Source of the DNA: Bacteroidaceae bacterium
Lineage (GTDB): Bacteria; Bacteroidota; Bacteroidia; Bacteroidales; Bacteroidaceae
Direction of reading: 5' to 3'
Assembly: GCA_017960985.1 (NCBI GenBank)
Contig: JAGCYD010000018.1
Location: 1-39,759 of the forward strand
DNA: 39,759 bases
The notes beneath the pieces were generated by a model that was given only the letters and a program-made list of their open reading frames with translations, did no database searches and was not told the DNA's origin. A program made the translations under genes and the position numbers. How positions within the stretch are numbered: the stretch's first letter is position 1; each line of letters opens with the position of its first letter. Positions 1 through 8,135 of the stretch are shown here, piece by piece.

Positions 1-558
1 AAACAAAACGCCTTTAGTAGAATAACCTTTACAGGCATAACATTCGGGATAATATCTATGGCCGTTGGCAAGAATCTCATAGTCGCCATATTTCCAGTAC
101 TTGCGAGATTCCTTATAACTGGCGTTACGCTTCTCCATAAACGCTTTCTTTTGCTCTTGCAGCGCCAACTTCCTTGCTTCTGCTTGTGGGTCGTAAGGTT
201 TATATTGTGTTGTTTGCTGTCTTGACCGACTCCAACTACTTGAAATCAGCCCTGAAAGCAGGGAACCAAGCGCGTAGGAGGCAGCGTTGGCAGCGGTATA
301 GGTGCCGTAACTTCTGCTTGAACTGCGTGAGGAACTGCTACCGCCCGACGAGCGATAATAGGGACACCACGACTCGTGTTGCCACGCATAGGTGATGTTA
401 CCCATCGTGATGCCACAATGAGAACAGGTCTTGCGAGTTGTCGTAGGATTGGCAGTTGTCTGTACAACGGCTTGACCTTGGCTCAGTCCTGCACCTTGTG
501 CCTGTGCGCCCACTGCAACTGTGGTCAGCAACGCGAGTGATAGGAGAATTCGCTTCAT
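1..558 (-). CDS. Secreted protein with Cys pairs, unknown function (partial, 3' end off window)
   Basis: The frame is open from the ATG at 556-558 to the window edge, giving 186 codons with no stop, so the C-terminus is missing. The N-terminus is a clear signal peptide (MKRILLSLALLTTVAVGAQA, cleavage probably after AQA). A TCSHCG pair follows near residue 49, then a Ser-rich stretch, a small Ala/Gly/Ser segment, a charged Lys/Gln-rich helix, and a second pair (ECYACKG) near residue 175. The two CxxC pairs suggest a metal site or disulfides. I do not recognise the family. A consensus promoter lies at 589-619, which supports this start. Two short-repeat arrays lie just beyond that promoter. Confidence 0.75.
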   Translation of the reverse strand, partial: MKRILLSLALLTTVAVGAQAQGAGLSQGQAVVQTTANPTTTRKTCSHCGITMGNITYAWQHESWCPYYRSSGGSSSSRSSSRSYGTYTAANAASYALGSLLSGLISSSWSRSRQQTTQYKPYDPQAEARKLALQEQKKAFMEKRNASYKESRKYWKYGDYEILANGHRYYPECYACKGYSTKGVLF

Positions 559-588
559 GGTATTTGTGAATAATTAAGTTCTACCTCA

Positions 589-619
589 CAAATGTAAGAA
601 CAATTAAACGAAAATCAAA
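589..619 (-). promoter_or_regulatory. Bacteroidetes-type promoter for the 1-558 gene
   Basis: On the minus strand there is TTTG (complement of 616-619), a 19-bp spacer, then TACATTTG (complement of 589-596). This matches the Bacteroidetes -33/-7 pattern. It sits about 30 bp before the ATG and about 41 bp downstream of the 22-bp repeat array. Confidence 0.75.
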
Positions 620-660
620 ATGTTTCGCCTCATTTTTCAACAAGGGCTATACAGCAAATG

Positions 661-792
661 AAGGGCACGCCACATGAACCTCAGCGGCACGCCGCACGCG
701 TCTGAGCGGCACGCCGCTAAGCCACGAGCGGCAGGCCGCTAAGTAACCAACGGCAGGCCAAACCGACGGCAGCGGCACGCCAATAATGTCTG
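661..792. repeat. Tandem array of six degenerate 22-bp units
   Basis: Units start at 661, 683, 705, 727, 749 and 771, exactly 22 bp apart. The first ten bases are conserved (AGCGGCACGC or AGCGGCAGGC, with AAGGGCACGC and AACGGCAGGC at 661 and 749). The remaining twelve vary. In the best units the core AGCGGCACGCCGCT is almost palindromic. The array abuts a 23-bp array that begins at 796. No open frame of substance crosses it. A 22-bp step is about two helical turns, so a protein-binding array is possible. Confidence 0.85.
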
Positions 793-795
793 AGG

Positions 796-887
796 GGACG
801 GAAGAATAGTAATGCGAGGTGCGATGGAATACTAATCTTCCGTGTCTCGGACTACTATAGCGAGAAGCTACGGAATAGTATTGCACG
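796..887 (-). repeat. Tandem array of four 23-bp units (family shared with 11748-11816)
   Basis: Read on the minus strand, the units are 865-887, 842-864, 819-841 and 796-818. The shared pattern is roughly CTCGCA-N-TACTATTCC followed by about seven variable bases. The same pattern and the same 23-bp step occur on the plus strand at 11748-11816. The array lies between the end of the porin gene and the 22-bp array, upstream of the 1-558 gene. A step of 23 is not a multiple of three, so it is not a coding repeat. Confidence 0.8.
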
Positions 888-910
888 AAAAGGTACGATA
901 TGGGATGGAC

Positions 911-3115
911 TTAATTGAAGAAGTTCCAACTGAGACCGAAGTGAATATTGCGCGGGTCGATAGGATAGTGGGGTGCCCAGAACATGCGGCCGCTGCCAGC
1001 ATTGAGGTGGTTGCCGAGGACATAGAGACGACAGCGCTTGAGGTGGATGTTCACATAAGCACAGACGATGGGGTAGTTGCCGACCTTTACACGGGGCTGA
1101 CTTGCATCCTGTGTGGCATACATGCCGATGGACGGCGCATAGTCGGGTGCATAGAATGAGGTGTAGTAGCGCACATCGCCACCGAGTTCGACATTGAGCA
1201 CCTTAAACAGGCGGAACTTAAAATAGAGATTGCTGTAGAGGTTGAACTTCGGCAAGGGAAGGGCACGATTGTTGGATGTGCTCTGATAGGTGAACTCGTT
1301 GTCCAAATGGAAAGGACCAAAGGCGAGGTCTTGCTTCAACGAGGCGGAGAACACCTGTATGTTGCTGGATACCTGACGGACGGCTACATCGTGGCTGTAG
1401 TCGCCAGAGAGAACAGAGGTGGCATCCGTGCCAATGAGCGTGTTCTGCATGGTGAGGTATGTGTAGTGCTTCAGATTCTCGAGCCCTACGGAAAGTGTTG
1501 TGCCCGTGCGAGGCAGATGAAGCCGTCCCTCTATGCGTGTTTTGAACTCCTTCGACAAATCGTCGTCGTCCCACCAGTTGAACTGACTGTGATAGTGACA
1601 GAGATAGAAGTCGGGGTCGAGATTTTGTATAAAGCCATGTGCAGAGAGTTGCAGCGTGTCGCGCTTGCTGACGGGAATGTCCACATCCAAGGTACCGTCG
1701 ATATTAAAGTCGCCCAGACTTGCACCGAGGATGGAAATCTCTCCATTCACATTATAATGCACCCAATCTCCCTTCGTGCGGCTCATCTCTCCGCCAACGA
1801 GTATGTTGTTTTCCTTGTAGGCGCTACGGCAGAAGACGCCATTCCGTAAGTCGGGCAGGGTGTAGTGCTTGTGCTCCTGAATGACAAAGGCGGAGAGGCC
1901 GAACTGCGCCCATTTCTTGAAACCTTCGTTCAAGGACAGGGCAAGCACATTTCGCATGACAAGTGCCTTGGTGAGGTCCTTGACATTGGTTAGGCTGCCG
2001 TAGTATAGATTGGTGTAGTAGTCCTCGGGCGTATTGTGGGAATAATAGGTGTGGTGCAGGTTGTTGAGTGAGAAGGTGTGGACAATACTTGCTACGGGAA
2101 TGAACTCCTGCGGTTTGACCTGCAAGTTCTCCCACGCCAAGCGCAGGGAATCCAAGGCTACCGTCTGTCGTAGGCTGTCGTTGGCCAATACGAGCCGAAT
2201 GCTGTCGCTCAGTTGTGCTAGCAGTTCGTTGTCGCTGGGCATTTTCGGCAGGAGGCTGTCGGGCAGTTCAATCTCTTTGTGATAACCCAGATTGAAGCGC
2301 TGGGTCAGGAAATAGTCTTGGTGCTGATTGCGGTTCCAGGTCTCCGATAATGCCGTCGGAATGTCCTTCGAACCATAGTTGCGCGGAAAACTCTGCGGGT
2401 CGGTAATATACGCATCGTCCTCGATACCGCCATTCTCTGCCATCTTGAAGTGGTCGAAGTTGGCGTAGGCGTGGATATTGTAGCGGTCGCCCAGGTAGTA
2501 ACCAAATAGTGTGCCGCAGAACTGGCTGTTGGCTTGGCTATTGTAATAACCGCGTCCGTACAGATAGTCGAACTTCATGCCGATGCCTGCGTCCTTGTTG
2601 ATATTGCTGGCAAAGTAGGCGTGTAGGCGTTCCTGTCCCGATTGTCGGTTGCCGACCTTGTGGTAGGCAAGGTTGGTCATTGGACTAAGGGTGTTGGAAA
2701 AGCGGAAACCATTGAGACCGCTCGACGAATAGTCGTAGGGCCACATGAAAGGTATGGGCGAGGCATAGTTGCGGTTCATATAGATGCGGTCGATACGCGG
2801 CGAACCCAAATTGCCCAAGATGGTGTATTCTCCGTTATACCCCGAAGTGTTGTTGAAATAGTGGAACATGTGGGTAACCGTATCGAGGTTCTCGGCAGGA
2901 ACGACATAACCCAATCGAGGATCGAGTGTCCATTGCGTAATGCCGATGGGAACTTCGAAGGACGAATCGCTTGTTGTATCGCGTCCCCATGCTAAGGGGT
3001 CGTTGATGTCCGACTGTGTTCCTTTGGTGTAGGAATCGTCAGCATACGAGATTTGCGCTACTACCCAAAGCGGGCAGAAGAGCAAAAGCAGGTATAGTGA
3101 GATTCGTTTCGTCAT
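911..3115 (-). CDS. Putative outer-membrane porin (Bacteroidetes putative-porin family)
   Basis: 734 residues beginning with a signal peptide (MTKRISLYLLLLFCPLWVVA, cut probably after VVAQ). The rest is rich in aromatic and polar residues in alternating short strands. It ends in HFGLSWNFFN, the aromatic C-terminus expected of an outer-membrane beta-barrel. Length and composition fit the Bacteroidetes 'putative porin' family (Porin_10-like). That family assignment is from recognition, not a search. The ATG lies only 3 bases after the stop of the upstream gamma-subunit gene, so it is probably translated as the last gene of that operon. Substrate is unknown. It could instead be another Bacteroidetes beta-barrel type. 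Confidence 0.72.
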   Translation of the reverse strand: MTKRISLYLLLLFCPLWVVAQISYADDSYTKGTQSDINDPLAWGRDTTSDSSFEVPIGITQWTLDPRLGYVVPAENLDTVTHMFHYFNNTSGYNGEYTILGNLGSPRIDRIYMNRNYASPIPFMWPYDYSSSGLNGFRFSNTLSPMTNLAYHKVGNRQSGQERLHAYFASNINKDAGIGMKFDYLYGRGYYNSQANSQFCGTLFGYYLGDRYNIHAYANFDHFKMAENGGIEDDAYITDPQSFPRNYGSKDIPTALSETWNRNQHQDYFLTQRFNLGYHKEIELPDSLLPKMPSDNELLAQLSDSIRLVLANDSLRQTVALDSLRLAWENLQVKPQEFIPVASIVHTFSLNNLHHTYYSHNTPEDYYTNLYYGSLTNVKDLTKALVMRNVLALSLNEGFKKWAQFGLSAFVIQEHKHYTLPDLRNGVFCRSAYKENNILVGGEMSRTKGDWVHYNVNGEISILGASLGDFNIDGTLDVDIPVSKRDTLQLSAHGFIQNLDPDFYLCHYHSQFNWWDDDDLSKEFKTRIEGRLHLPRTGTTLSVGLENLKHYTYLTMQNTLIGTDATSVLSGDYSHDVAVRQVSSNIQVFSASLKQDLAFGPFHLDNEFTYQSTSNNRALPLPKFNLYSNLYFKFRLFKVLNVELGGDVRYYTSFYAPDYAPSIGMYATQDASQPRVKVGNYPIVCAYVNIHLKRCRLYVLGNHLNAGSGRMFWAPHYPIDPRNIHFGLSWNFFN

Positions 3116-3118
3116 GGG

Positions 3119-3664
3119 TTATTCAACGTGATAGATGATTTCGTGCCCACGCTTCAGGGCTTCTTCGTTCAGGGGTATCAAATGATGATGGCGTTCGGGA
3201 AGGGTCTTCCGCAAGGCTTTCAGCACATTCTCCAAAGAGACAATCGGGCATACTTTGAGCAATCCACCTAACACAATCATGTTGAACGCCTTGACATTGT
3301 CCATTTCTGCGGCAGCATCCATAGCGTCGATACGGTAGATGGTAAGGTCCTTTCGTGTCGGAGGCGTACTGATGCCGTAGGAATCGTATATGAGTACGCC
3401 ACCTGGCTTTATGCGCTCTTCGAACTTGTCCAACGAGGGCTGATTCAGAATGACAGCCGTATCGTACTCGTTCAGGATGGGCGAGGAAATGCGGTCTTCG
3501 CTGACGATGACCGTTACATTGGCTGTTCCGCCTCGTTGCTCAGGGCCGTAGGAAGGCATCCAAGTCACTTCTTTTCCTTCAAATAAGGCCGAATAAGCCA
3601 GAATCTTACCCATAGAAAGTACACCCTGACCATCAAAGCCTGCTATGATTATTTCGTTTTTCAC
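3119..3664 (-). CDS. korC: 2-oxoacid:ferredoxin oxidoreductase, gamma subunit
   Basis: 181 residues, the usual size for a separate gamma subunit of a 2-oxoacid:acceptor oxidoreductase (2-oxoglutarate or branched-chain 2-oxoacid type). It opens with the typical GFDGQGVLSMGKILA motif. The motif EQRGG lies near residue 42 and NQPSLDKF near 94, both characteristic of the family. The subunit is cytoplasmic and works with alpha (4714-5808), beta (3689-4456) and the ferredoxin-like subunit (5817-6032) to decarboxylate a 2-oxoacid to acyl-CoA while reducing ferredoxin. Sequence alone does not separate Kor from Vor specificity, so the symbol is provisional. Confidence 0.85.
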   Translation of the reverse strand: MKNEIIIAGFDGQGVLSMGKILAYSALFEGKEVTWMPSYGPEQRGGTANVTVIVSEDRISSPILNEYDTAVILNQPSLDKFEERIKPGGVLIYDSYGISTPPTRKDLTIYRIDAMDAAAEMDNVKAFNMIVLGGLLKVCPIVSLENVLKALRKTLPERHHHLIPLNEEALKRGHEIIYHVE

Positions 3665-3688
3665 TTCAATACATTTTAATTTGACATT

Positions 3689-4456
3689 TCACATGGAGTT
3701 GTCCTTCAAGTCTCCCAAATTGTAATAGGGGAACATGTTTTCTTCCATCCATTTGTTCGCTGCAACGGGGCTCATCTTCCAACCTGCGCTACATGTGCTG
3801 ACAACTTCCACTAAAGAGGTACCCTTGCCTTGTAGGCTGTTTTCGAATGCCTTACGGATGGCAGCCTTGGTGCGACGGATGGAGGCTACATTATGAACCG
3901 ATTGACGGGTGACATAACAAGTGCCCTCAAGCGTGGCGGCTATCTCTGTTATCTTCAAAGGAAAGCCGTGAAGGTCGGCCTGTCGCCCATAGGGACAAGT
4001 GGAAGTCTTCATACCCATCAGGGTAGTGGGGGCCATTTGTCCGCCTGTCATACCATAAATGGCGTTGTTGATAAAGATGATGGCGATGTTGTCTCCACGA
4101 TTCATCGAATGGATGGTCTCGGCCGTTCCGATACAGGCAAGGTCTCCATCGCCCTGATAGGTAAATACCAGACGGTCGGGCCAAAGGCGTTTGGAGGCTC
4201 CAGCCACAGCGGTTGCCCTGCCGTGTGCTGCTTCAATCCAGTCAATATCTATATAGTTGCAGGCAAACACCGCACATCCCACGGGGCAGATGGCGATGGT
4301 TTTGTCCACAATATTCATCTCCTCAATGATTTCCGCAATCAGTTTGTGTACCACGCTATGGCTGCACCCAGGACAGTAGTGCATAGGGTTGTCGTTGAGA
4401 AGCGTGGGCTTCTTGTACACCAGATTTTCGGGTTGTATGATTTCTTGATTAGTCAT
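3689..4456 (-). CDS. korB: 2-oxoacid:ferredoxin oxidoreductase, beta (TPP-binding) subunit
   Basis: 255 residues. The N-terminus carries HYCPGCSHSVVHKLI, the conserved Cys/His region of beta subunits. The thiamine-diphosphate/Mg motif follows as GDGDLACIG near residue 101 with the downstream Asn in FINNAIYGMTGGQ. These residues define the catalytic subunit that binds TPP. The neighbours encode the remaining subunits in the same orientation with short gaps. Whether the substrate is 2-oxoglutarate or a branched-chain 2-oxoacid cannot be fixed here. Confidence 0.88.
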   Translation of the reverse strand: MTNQEIIQPENLVYKKPTLLNDNPMHYCPGCSHSVVHKLIAEIIEEMNIVDKTIAICPVGCAVFACNYIDIDWIEAAHGRATAVAGASKRLWPDRLVFTYQGDGDLACIGTAETIHSMNRGDNIAIIFINNAIYGMTGGQMAPTTLMGMKTSTCPYGRQADLHGFPLKITEIAATLEGTCYVTRQSVHNVASIRRTKAAIRKAFENSLQGKGTSLVEVVSTCSAGWKMSPVAANKWMEENMFPYYNLGDLKDNSM

Positions 4457-4463
4457 ATCTTAC

Positions 4464-4709
4464 TTAAAACATAAATCGGATAAAGAATTCTGCTATTTTC
4501 ACTACCATGCCGACCCCTATGACGGTCATACCCATGATGTGCTTGTCGGGGAAGCTGAAGTACAGCACAATGCCGATAAGCGCCAGAATCAGAAACACGA
4601 TATTGAGTATCTGTCGGATGGAAGATGTGTCCATCTTTCGGTTTCTCTTGCCTCGAACCCGTTCCAGTTCGCGTTGCTGTTCAGCCAGCATTTCGTTTAC
4701 ATCTTCCAT
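4464..4709 (-). CDS. Small membrane protein inside the oxidoreductase operon
   Basis: 81 residues. A charged N-terminal helix (about residues 1-28, rich in Glu, Arg and Lys) is followed by two hydrophobic segments at about residues 34-52 (LNIVFLILALIGIVLYFSF) and 58-80. I recognise no functional domain. It lies between the alpha and beta subunit genes with gaps of 4 and 7 bases, so it is almost certainly co-translated with them. One possibility is a membrane tether for the otherwise soluble enzyme. That is inference from position only. Confidence 0.65.
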   Translation of the reverse strand: MEDVNEMLAEQQRELERVRGKRNRKMDTSSIRQILNIVFLILALIGIVLYFSFPDKHIMGMTVIGVGMVVKIAEFFIRFMF

Positions 4710-4713
4710 TACT

Positions 4714-5808
4714 TTATCCTAATTCATTTATTAAATTACTTTTTAGAGCATTAACAATCTCGTCTGGAGTAGGCACGACACCGCCCATACGACCGTAATG
4801 CTTGACGGAAACACGACCTTCGACAGCATTCTGAATGTCGAAAATCATCTGCCCAGCATTGATTTCAATACTGATAATTCCCTTGACCTTACGGGACAAT
4901 TCCTTGATTCGTTCCGTCGGGAATGGCCAAAGTGTGATGGGGCGGAGCATACCCATCTTTATGCCTTCCTTCCTGCAAAGTTCGATGGCCTTCTGTGAGA
5001 TACGGGCAGCAGAGCCAAAGGCTACGATAAGGTAGTCGGCATCTTCGGTTTGTTCCTCTTCGAAGCGCACTTCCTTCTGCATGATTTCCTTATATTTCCG
5101 TTGCAGGTCTTGATTGTGTCGCTCCATGTTGTACGGGTCGAAATCAAGCGAGGTCAGTATGTTGTTCTTTCGGTTCTTCCTTCCCACGGTTGCCCAAGGG
5201 CATTCCTTACGGACTTCCTCTTCGGTTCTGCGGGGCTTAAAGGGCGGGAGCACGACTTTCTCCATCATTTGACCGATGACACCATCGCTCAGCATGATGA
5301 CTGGTGTGCGATAACGGAAGGCGAGTGTAAAAGATAAGTCCACGAAATCAGCCATCTCCTGTACGCTGGCAGGAGCAAGGACAATTACATTATAATCTCC
5401 GTTGCCGCCTCCGCGTGTACATTGTATGTAGTCGCTCTGACTGGGTTGAATGGTGCCCAAACCAGGACCGCCTCGCTGGACATTCACGATTAATCCAGGT
5501 ATTTCGGCACATGCCATATAGGAGATGCCCTCTTGCATCAGTGCCACGCCAGGGCTCGAGGACGAAGTCATCACACGCTTGCCTGTTGCACCGCCTCCGT
5601 ACACCATGTTTATCGAGGCTACTTCGCTTTCTGCCTGCAGTACAACCATACCCGTTGTTTCCCAAGGCTTTTCCAAAGCCAAAGTTTCAAGTATCTCACT
5701 CTGGGGCGTAATCGGGTAACCAAAGAAGCCGTCGCAGCCGCAGCGAATGGCTGCGTGGGCAATGGCTTCGTTTCCCTTCATCAATATGATATCGTTCTTG
5801 TCTGCCAT
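4714..5808 (-). CDS. korA: 2-oxoacid:ferredoxin oxidoreductase, alpha subunit (VorB/KorA type)
   Basis: 364 residues. The N-terminus has GNEAIAHAAIRCGCDGFFGYPITPQSE in effect (residues about 12-38), the pyruvate:ferredoxin oxidoreductase domain I signature. It is followed by SSSPGVALMQEG and GGPGLGTIQPSQSDY. The C-terminal third (from about residue 255) is the domain II/transketolase-C-like part with GMLRPITLWPFP. The length matches stand-alone alpha subunits often named VorB in Bacteroidales. It pairs with beta and gamma to oxidise a 2-oxoacid with CoA. The start follows the ferredoxin-like gene by 8 bases. Confidence 0.87.
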   Translation of the reverse strand: MADKNDIILMKGNEAIAHAAIRCGCDGFFGYPITPQSEILETLALEKPWETTGMVVLQAESEVASINMVYGGGATGKRVMTSSSSPGVALMQEGISYMACAEIPGLIVNVQRGGPGLGTIQPSQSDYIQCTRGGGNGDYNVIVLAPASVQEMADFVDLSFTLAFRYRTPVIMLSDGVIGQMMEKVVLPPFKPRRTEEEVRKECPWATVGRKNRKNNILTSLDFDPYNMERHNQDLQRKYKEIMQKEVRFEEEQTEDADYLIVAFGSAARISQKAIELCRKEGIKMGMLRPITLWPFPTERIKELSRKVKGIISIEINAGQMIFDIQNAVEGRVSVKHYGRMGGVVPTPDEIVNALKSNLINELG

Positions 5809-5816
5809 GATTCTCT

Positions 5817-6032
5817 TTATTTTTTACGATAGACCGTTATACAGGCATCTGGGCAGACGATGGCACAACTGGTGCATCCCACACATTTGTCTTCATCAAC
5901 AAGTTCTGCATAAGGGTAGCCTTTCTTGTTCACAGCCCTTTGGCTCATTCTGATTCCCTTTTGGGGACAACCCACAACGCACAAGCCGCAACCCTTGCAT
6001 CTCTCTGTATCAACGACTATAATTCCTCTCAT
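5817..6032 (-). CDS. korD: 4Fe-4S ferredoxin-like (delta) subunit of the oxidoreductase
   Basis: 71 residues with two complete CxxCxxCxxxCP clusters: CKGCGLCVVGCP near residues 12-23 and CVGCTSCAIVCP near 50-61. This is the small bacterial-type two-cluster subunit that carries electrons from the TPP enzyme to ferredoxin. It is placed first among the four subunit genes, 8 bases upstream of alpha. Symbol is provisional for the same Kor/Vor reason as its partners. Confidence 0.87.
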   Translation of the reverse strand: MRGIIVVDTERCKGCGLCVVGCPQKGIRMSQRAVNKKGYPYAELVDEDKCVGCTSCAIVCPDACITVYRKK

Positions 6033-6048
6033 AATTGGTATCTTTTGT

Positions 6049-6249
6049 TCAAGGATTGAATAAATCCTTGCAATAATAGTTCAGTATATTCTCCAGCATC
6101 TCCTTTGCTTTTGCCGCAGGAGAGTGGGGATTTAATTCTATCGCTTGGTTGTAGCATTCCATCGCGTGCTGCCAATCGTTTTGCTGACGGAACTGATTGC
6201 CCTGACGGTATAGTTTTGCAGCCTTGTCGATTAGCGTTTGCGTTGTCAT
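6049..6249 (-). CDS. Single-TPR small protein
   Basis: 66 residues. About residues 8-41 form a tetratricopeptide repeat (AAKLYRQGNQFRQQNDWQHA followed by MECYNQAIELNPHSPAA), then a short C-terminal helix. There is no signal peptide. It starts 3 bases after the stop of the DUF4468 gene and ends 16 bases before the ferredoxin-like gene, so it bridges the two parts of the operon. A protein-protein adaptor role is plausible but not shown. Confidence 0.68.
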   Translation of the reverse strand: MTTQTLIDKAAKLYRQGNQFRQQNDWQHAMECYNQAIELNPHSPAAKAKEMLENILNYYCKDLFNP

Positions 6250-6252
6250 GCC

Positions 6253-6891
6253 TTAGTCTTCTACAATATTCTTGCGCACTTTCTTGACGGGAACAACCAC
6301 TTCAGGTTCGGGCTCGTCAAAGGCATCCATGGCTGCTTCGAACAGGTTCTCCATTCGGTCAACCGTTTTCCTGCGAAACTTTCCGCTTTTGGGATAGAGT
6401 TTTGTCTTTGCCTTATTCAGCGCTTCCTTGTCGCTTATCCACTCTTCGGCCTTGATGATTTCACCGTTCATGCCTTCCTGGTCTTCCTCGTAATAGTAGG
6501 AAATCTGGGTAACGGACATATCCACGCGGCTGTCCTTGGTATTTACCTGAATCAAGTAACGCATACGGGCCTTGTCGCTTACAAATGGCTTCTGCTTGAA
6601 CACGAGCCATTCGCATACTCGTGCAACAACGGAATTGTCACTGCTCTCCATTATGCGTGCATAATTGCCAGGTGCTGTGATGGATTTGTCAACTAGTTGA
6701 TTGACGAAGTCCTGCATAACCTTAGTTACTTCCTGATCGGATTTACCTGCTACAGAGAAACCTTTTCTGAAAACGATTGTGCCGTTTTCTTCGGGTACAG
6801 CGCCAGCCAGGTACTTGGCATCACTCGTCTTGTCTTTTGCTGTTGCAGTCAGGGCAAGAAGCATAAACATACTTAGAACAATCTTCTTCAT
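6253..6891 (-). CDS. DUF4468-type exported protein
   Basis: 212 residues with a signal peptide (MKKIVLSMFMLLALTATA). The mature part has VFRKGFSVAGKSDQEV followed by a long helix, then strands including RMRYLIQVNTKDSRVDMSVTQ. This is the pattern of DUF4468, a Bacteroidetes periplasmic domain described as having a TBP-like fold. The C-terminus is charged with a Pro/Glu/Val linker near residue 195. It follows the macB permease gene by 21 bases. Its function is unknown. The family call is from motif recognition. Confidence 0.7.
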   Translation of the reverse strand: MKKIVLSMFMLLALTATAKDKTSDAKYLAGAVPEENGTIVFRKGFSVAGKSDQEVTKVMQDFVNQLVDKSITAPGNYARIMESSDNSVVARVCEWLVFKQKPFVSDKARMRYLIQVNTKDSRVDMSVTQISYYYEEDQEGMNGEIIKAEEWISDKEALNKAKTKLYPKSGKFRRKTVDRMENLFEAAMDAFDEPEPEVVVPVKKVRKNIVED

Positions 6892-6912
6892 AATTGTGCT
6901 TTTATTTTCTTT

Positions 6913-8133
6913 TTATTCATATCGAAGTGCTTCAATGGGGTCCATCTTTGCTGCTTTTCGTGCAGGGACATACCCGAAGAATATACCGATAAGGGTACAC
7001 ACTACAAAACTTACGCCCACGCTCCACAAAGGAACATTGGCGGGGAAGCCTATCATCTGGGCAACCGAACTGCCGCCGTACCCTAAGGCAACGCCGAGCA
7101 AGGCTCCCGTCAGGCTTATCATGATACTCTCGATAAGGAACTGGCTCATGATGTCTATTCCGCGTGCGCCGACAGACATTCGAAGACCGATTTCCTTCGT
7201 GCGCTCTGTTACGCTGACCAACATAATGTTCATTATGCCGATACCTGCAACGAGCAGAGAGAAAGCAGCCGCAACGACAAGGATAATCGTAATGGTATCC
7301 ATTGTGCTCGACATCGTTTCCATGATTTCCTGTTGAGAACGAATGGTAAAGTCATCTTCGTCGCCATCTTTAATCCTATGACTGGTGCGCAAGATGGCTG
7401 ATACTTCTTCGATAGCATCGTCGCTCAAGTCCTCGCTGAGAGCGCTGACATTGATGCTGCCAAAATAGTTCTGAGCTGATATGCGCTTCATGACGGTGGT
7501 GTAGGGGGCTATCATCACATTGTCCTGATCCATGCCCCACGAGTTGTAGCCCTTGCTTTTGAGGATGCCGACAATACGGAAGGGAATGCTCTTGAAACGG
7601 ATGGTCTTGCCAACGGCATCATAGTTCTTGTCACCAAACAATTCTTCCACAATCGTGGTACCCACAACGCAGACCTTTGCGCTCTTCTTTATATCTTCCT
7701 CCGTGAAGCAGTCTCCGTCCTTAATTTCCCATAGTTTGATGTCAAGATACTCGGGGCTCTCGCCGTAGATGGTCGTGGTTGTATTGTTCGCACCATAGAT
7801 TACCTGACCACCAGCCGATACTTCAGGGCTGACATGAGTAATCAGAGTTGCTTCGTTGGAGATGGCTTCGTAGTCCGCCATCTTCAAGGTTTGCATGGCC
7901 GACGGGTCTAATCGCACGCCGCCTCTTGTATCTGCCCCTGGACGAATGGTAAGTAGGTTGCTGCCCATCTTAGAGAGTTCTTGTCTTACACTCTCCTTTG
8001 AGCCTTGTCCGATGGCCATCATGATAATGACTGCAGCCACGCCGATGATGATACCGAGCATACTTAGGAATGAGCGGAATTTATTGCTCATTATCGCTGT
8101 GAGTGCTACCTTTAGTAGATTTGTGATGCTCAT
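6913..8133 (-). CDS. MacB-type ABC transporter permease
   Basis: 406 residues with the MacB/FtsX layout. There is one membrane helix near residues 18-42 (GIIIGVAAVIIMMAIGQG), a periplasmic domain of about 230 residues, then three helices near 280, 330 and 370. The C-terminus has GYVPARKAAKMDPIEALRYE, the conserved end of this family. Here the ATPase is a separate gene (8136-8894) rather than fused as in E. coli MacB. With the adaptor (8907-10097) and TolC-like channel (10193-11539) it should form a tripartite export system. Cargo is unknown. Confidence 0.88.
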   Translation of the reverse strand: MSITNLLKVALTAIMSNKFRSFLSMLGIIIGVAAVIIMMAIGQGSKESVRQELSKMGSNLLTIRPGADTRGGVRLDPSAMQTLKMADYEAISNEATLITHVSPEVSAGGQVIYGANNTTTTIYGESPEYLDIKLWEIKDGDCFTEEDIKKSAKVCVVGTTIVEELFGDKNYDAVGKTIRFKSIPFRIVGILKSKGYNSWGMDQDNVMIAPYTTVMKRISAQNYFGSINVSALSEDLSDDAIEEVSAILRTSHRIKDGDEDDFTIRSQQEIMETMSSTMDTITIILVVAAAFSLLVAGIGIMNIMLVSVTERTKEIGLRMSVGARGIDIMSQFLIESIMISLTGALLGVALGYGGSSVAQMIGFPANVPLWSVGVSFVVCTLIGIFFGYVPARKAAKMDPIEALRYE

Positions 8134-8135
8134 GG

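Noticed and set aside
9-470. Small frames at 174-395 (plus) and 246-467 (minus) as genes
   Set aside because: They overlap the partial secreted-protein frame that has a signal peptide, promoter and continuous coding.
661-887. CRISPR array
   Set aside because: The repeats are 22-23 bp and adjacent without spacers of 30 or more bases, the variable part is only about 12 bases, and no cas gene is in the window.
1307-1849. Plus-strand open frame of 180 codons within the porin region
   Set aside because: It is a shadow of the porin gene with no domain and no control signals.
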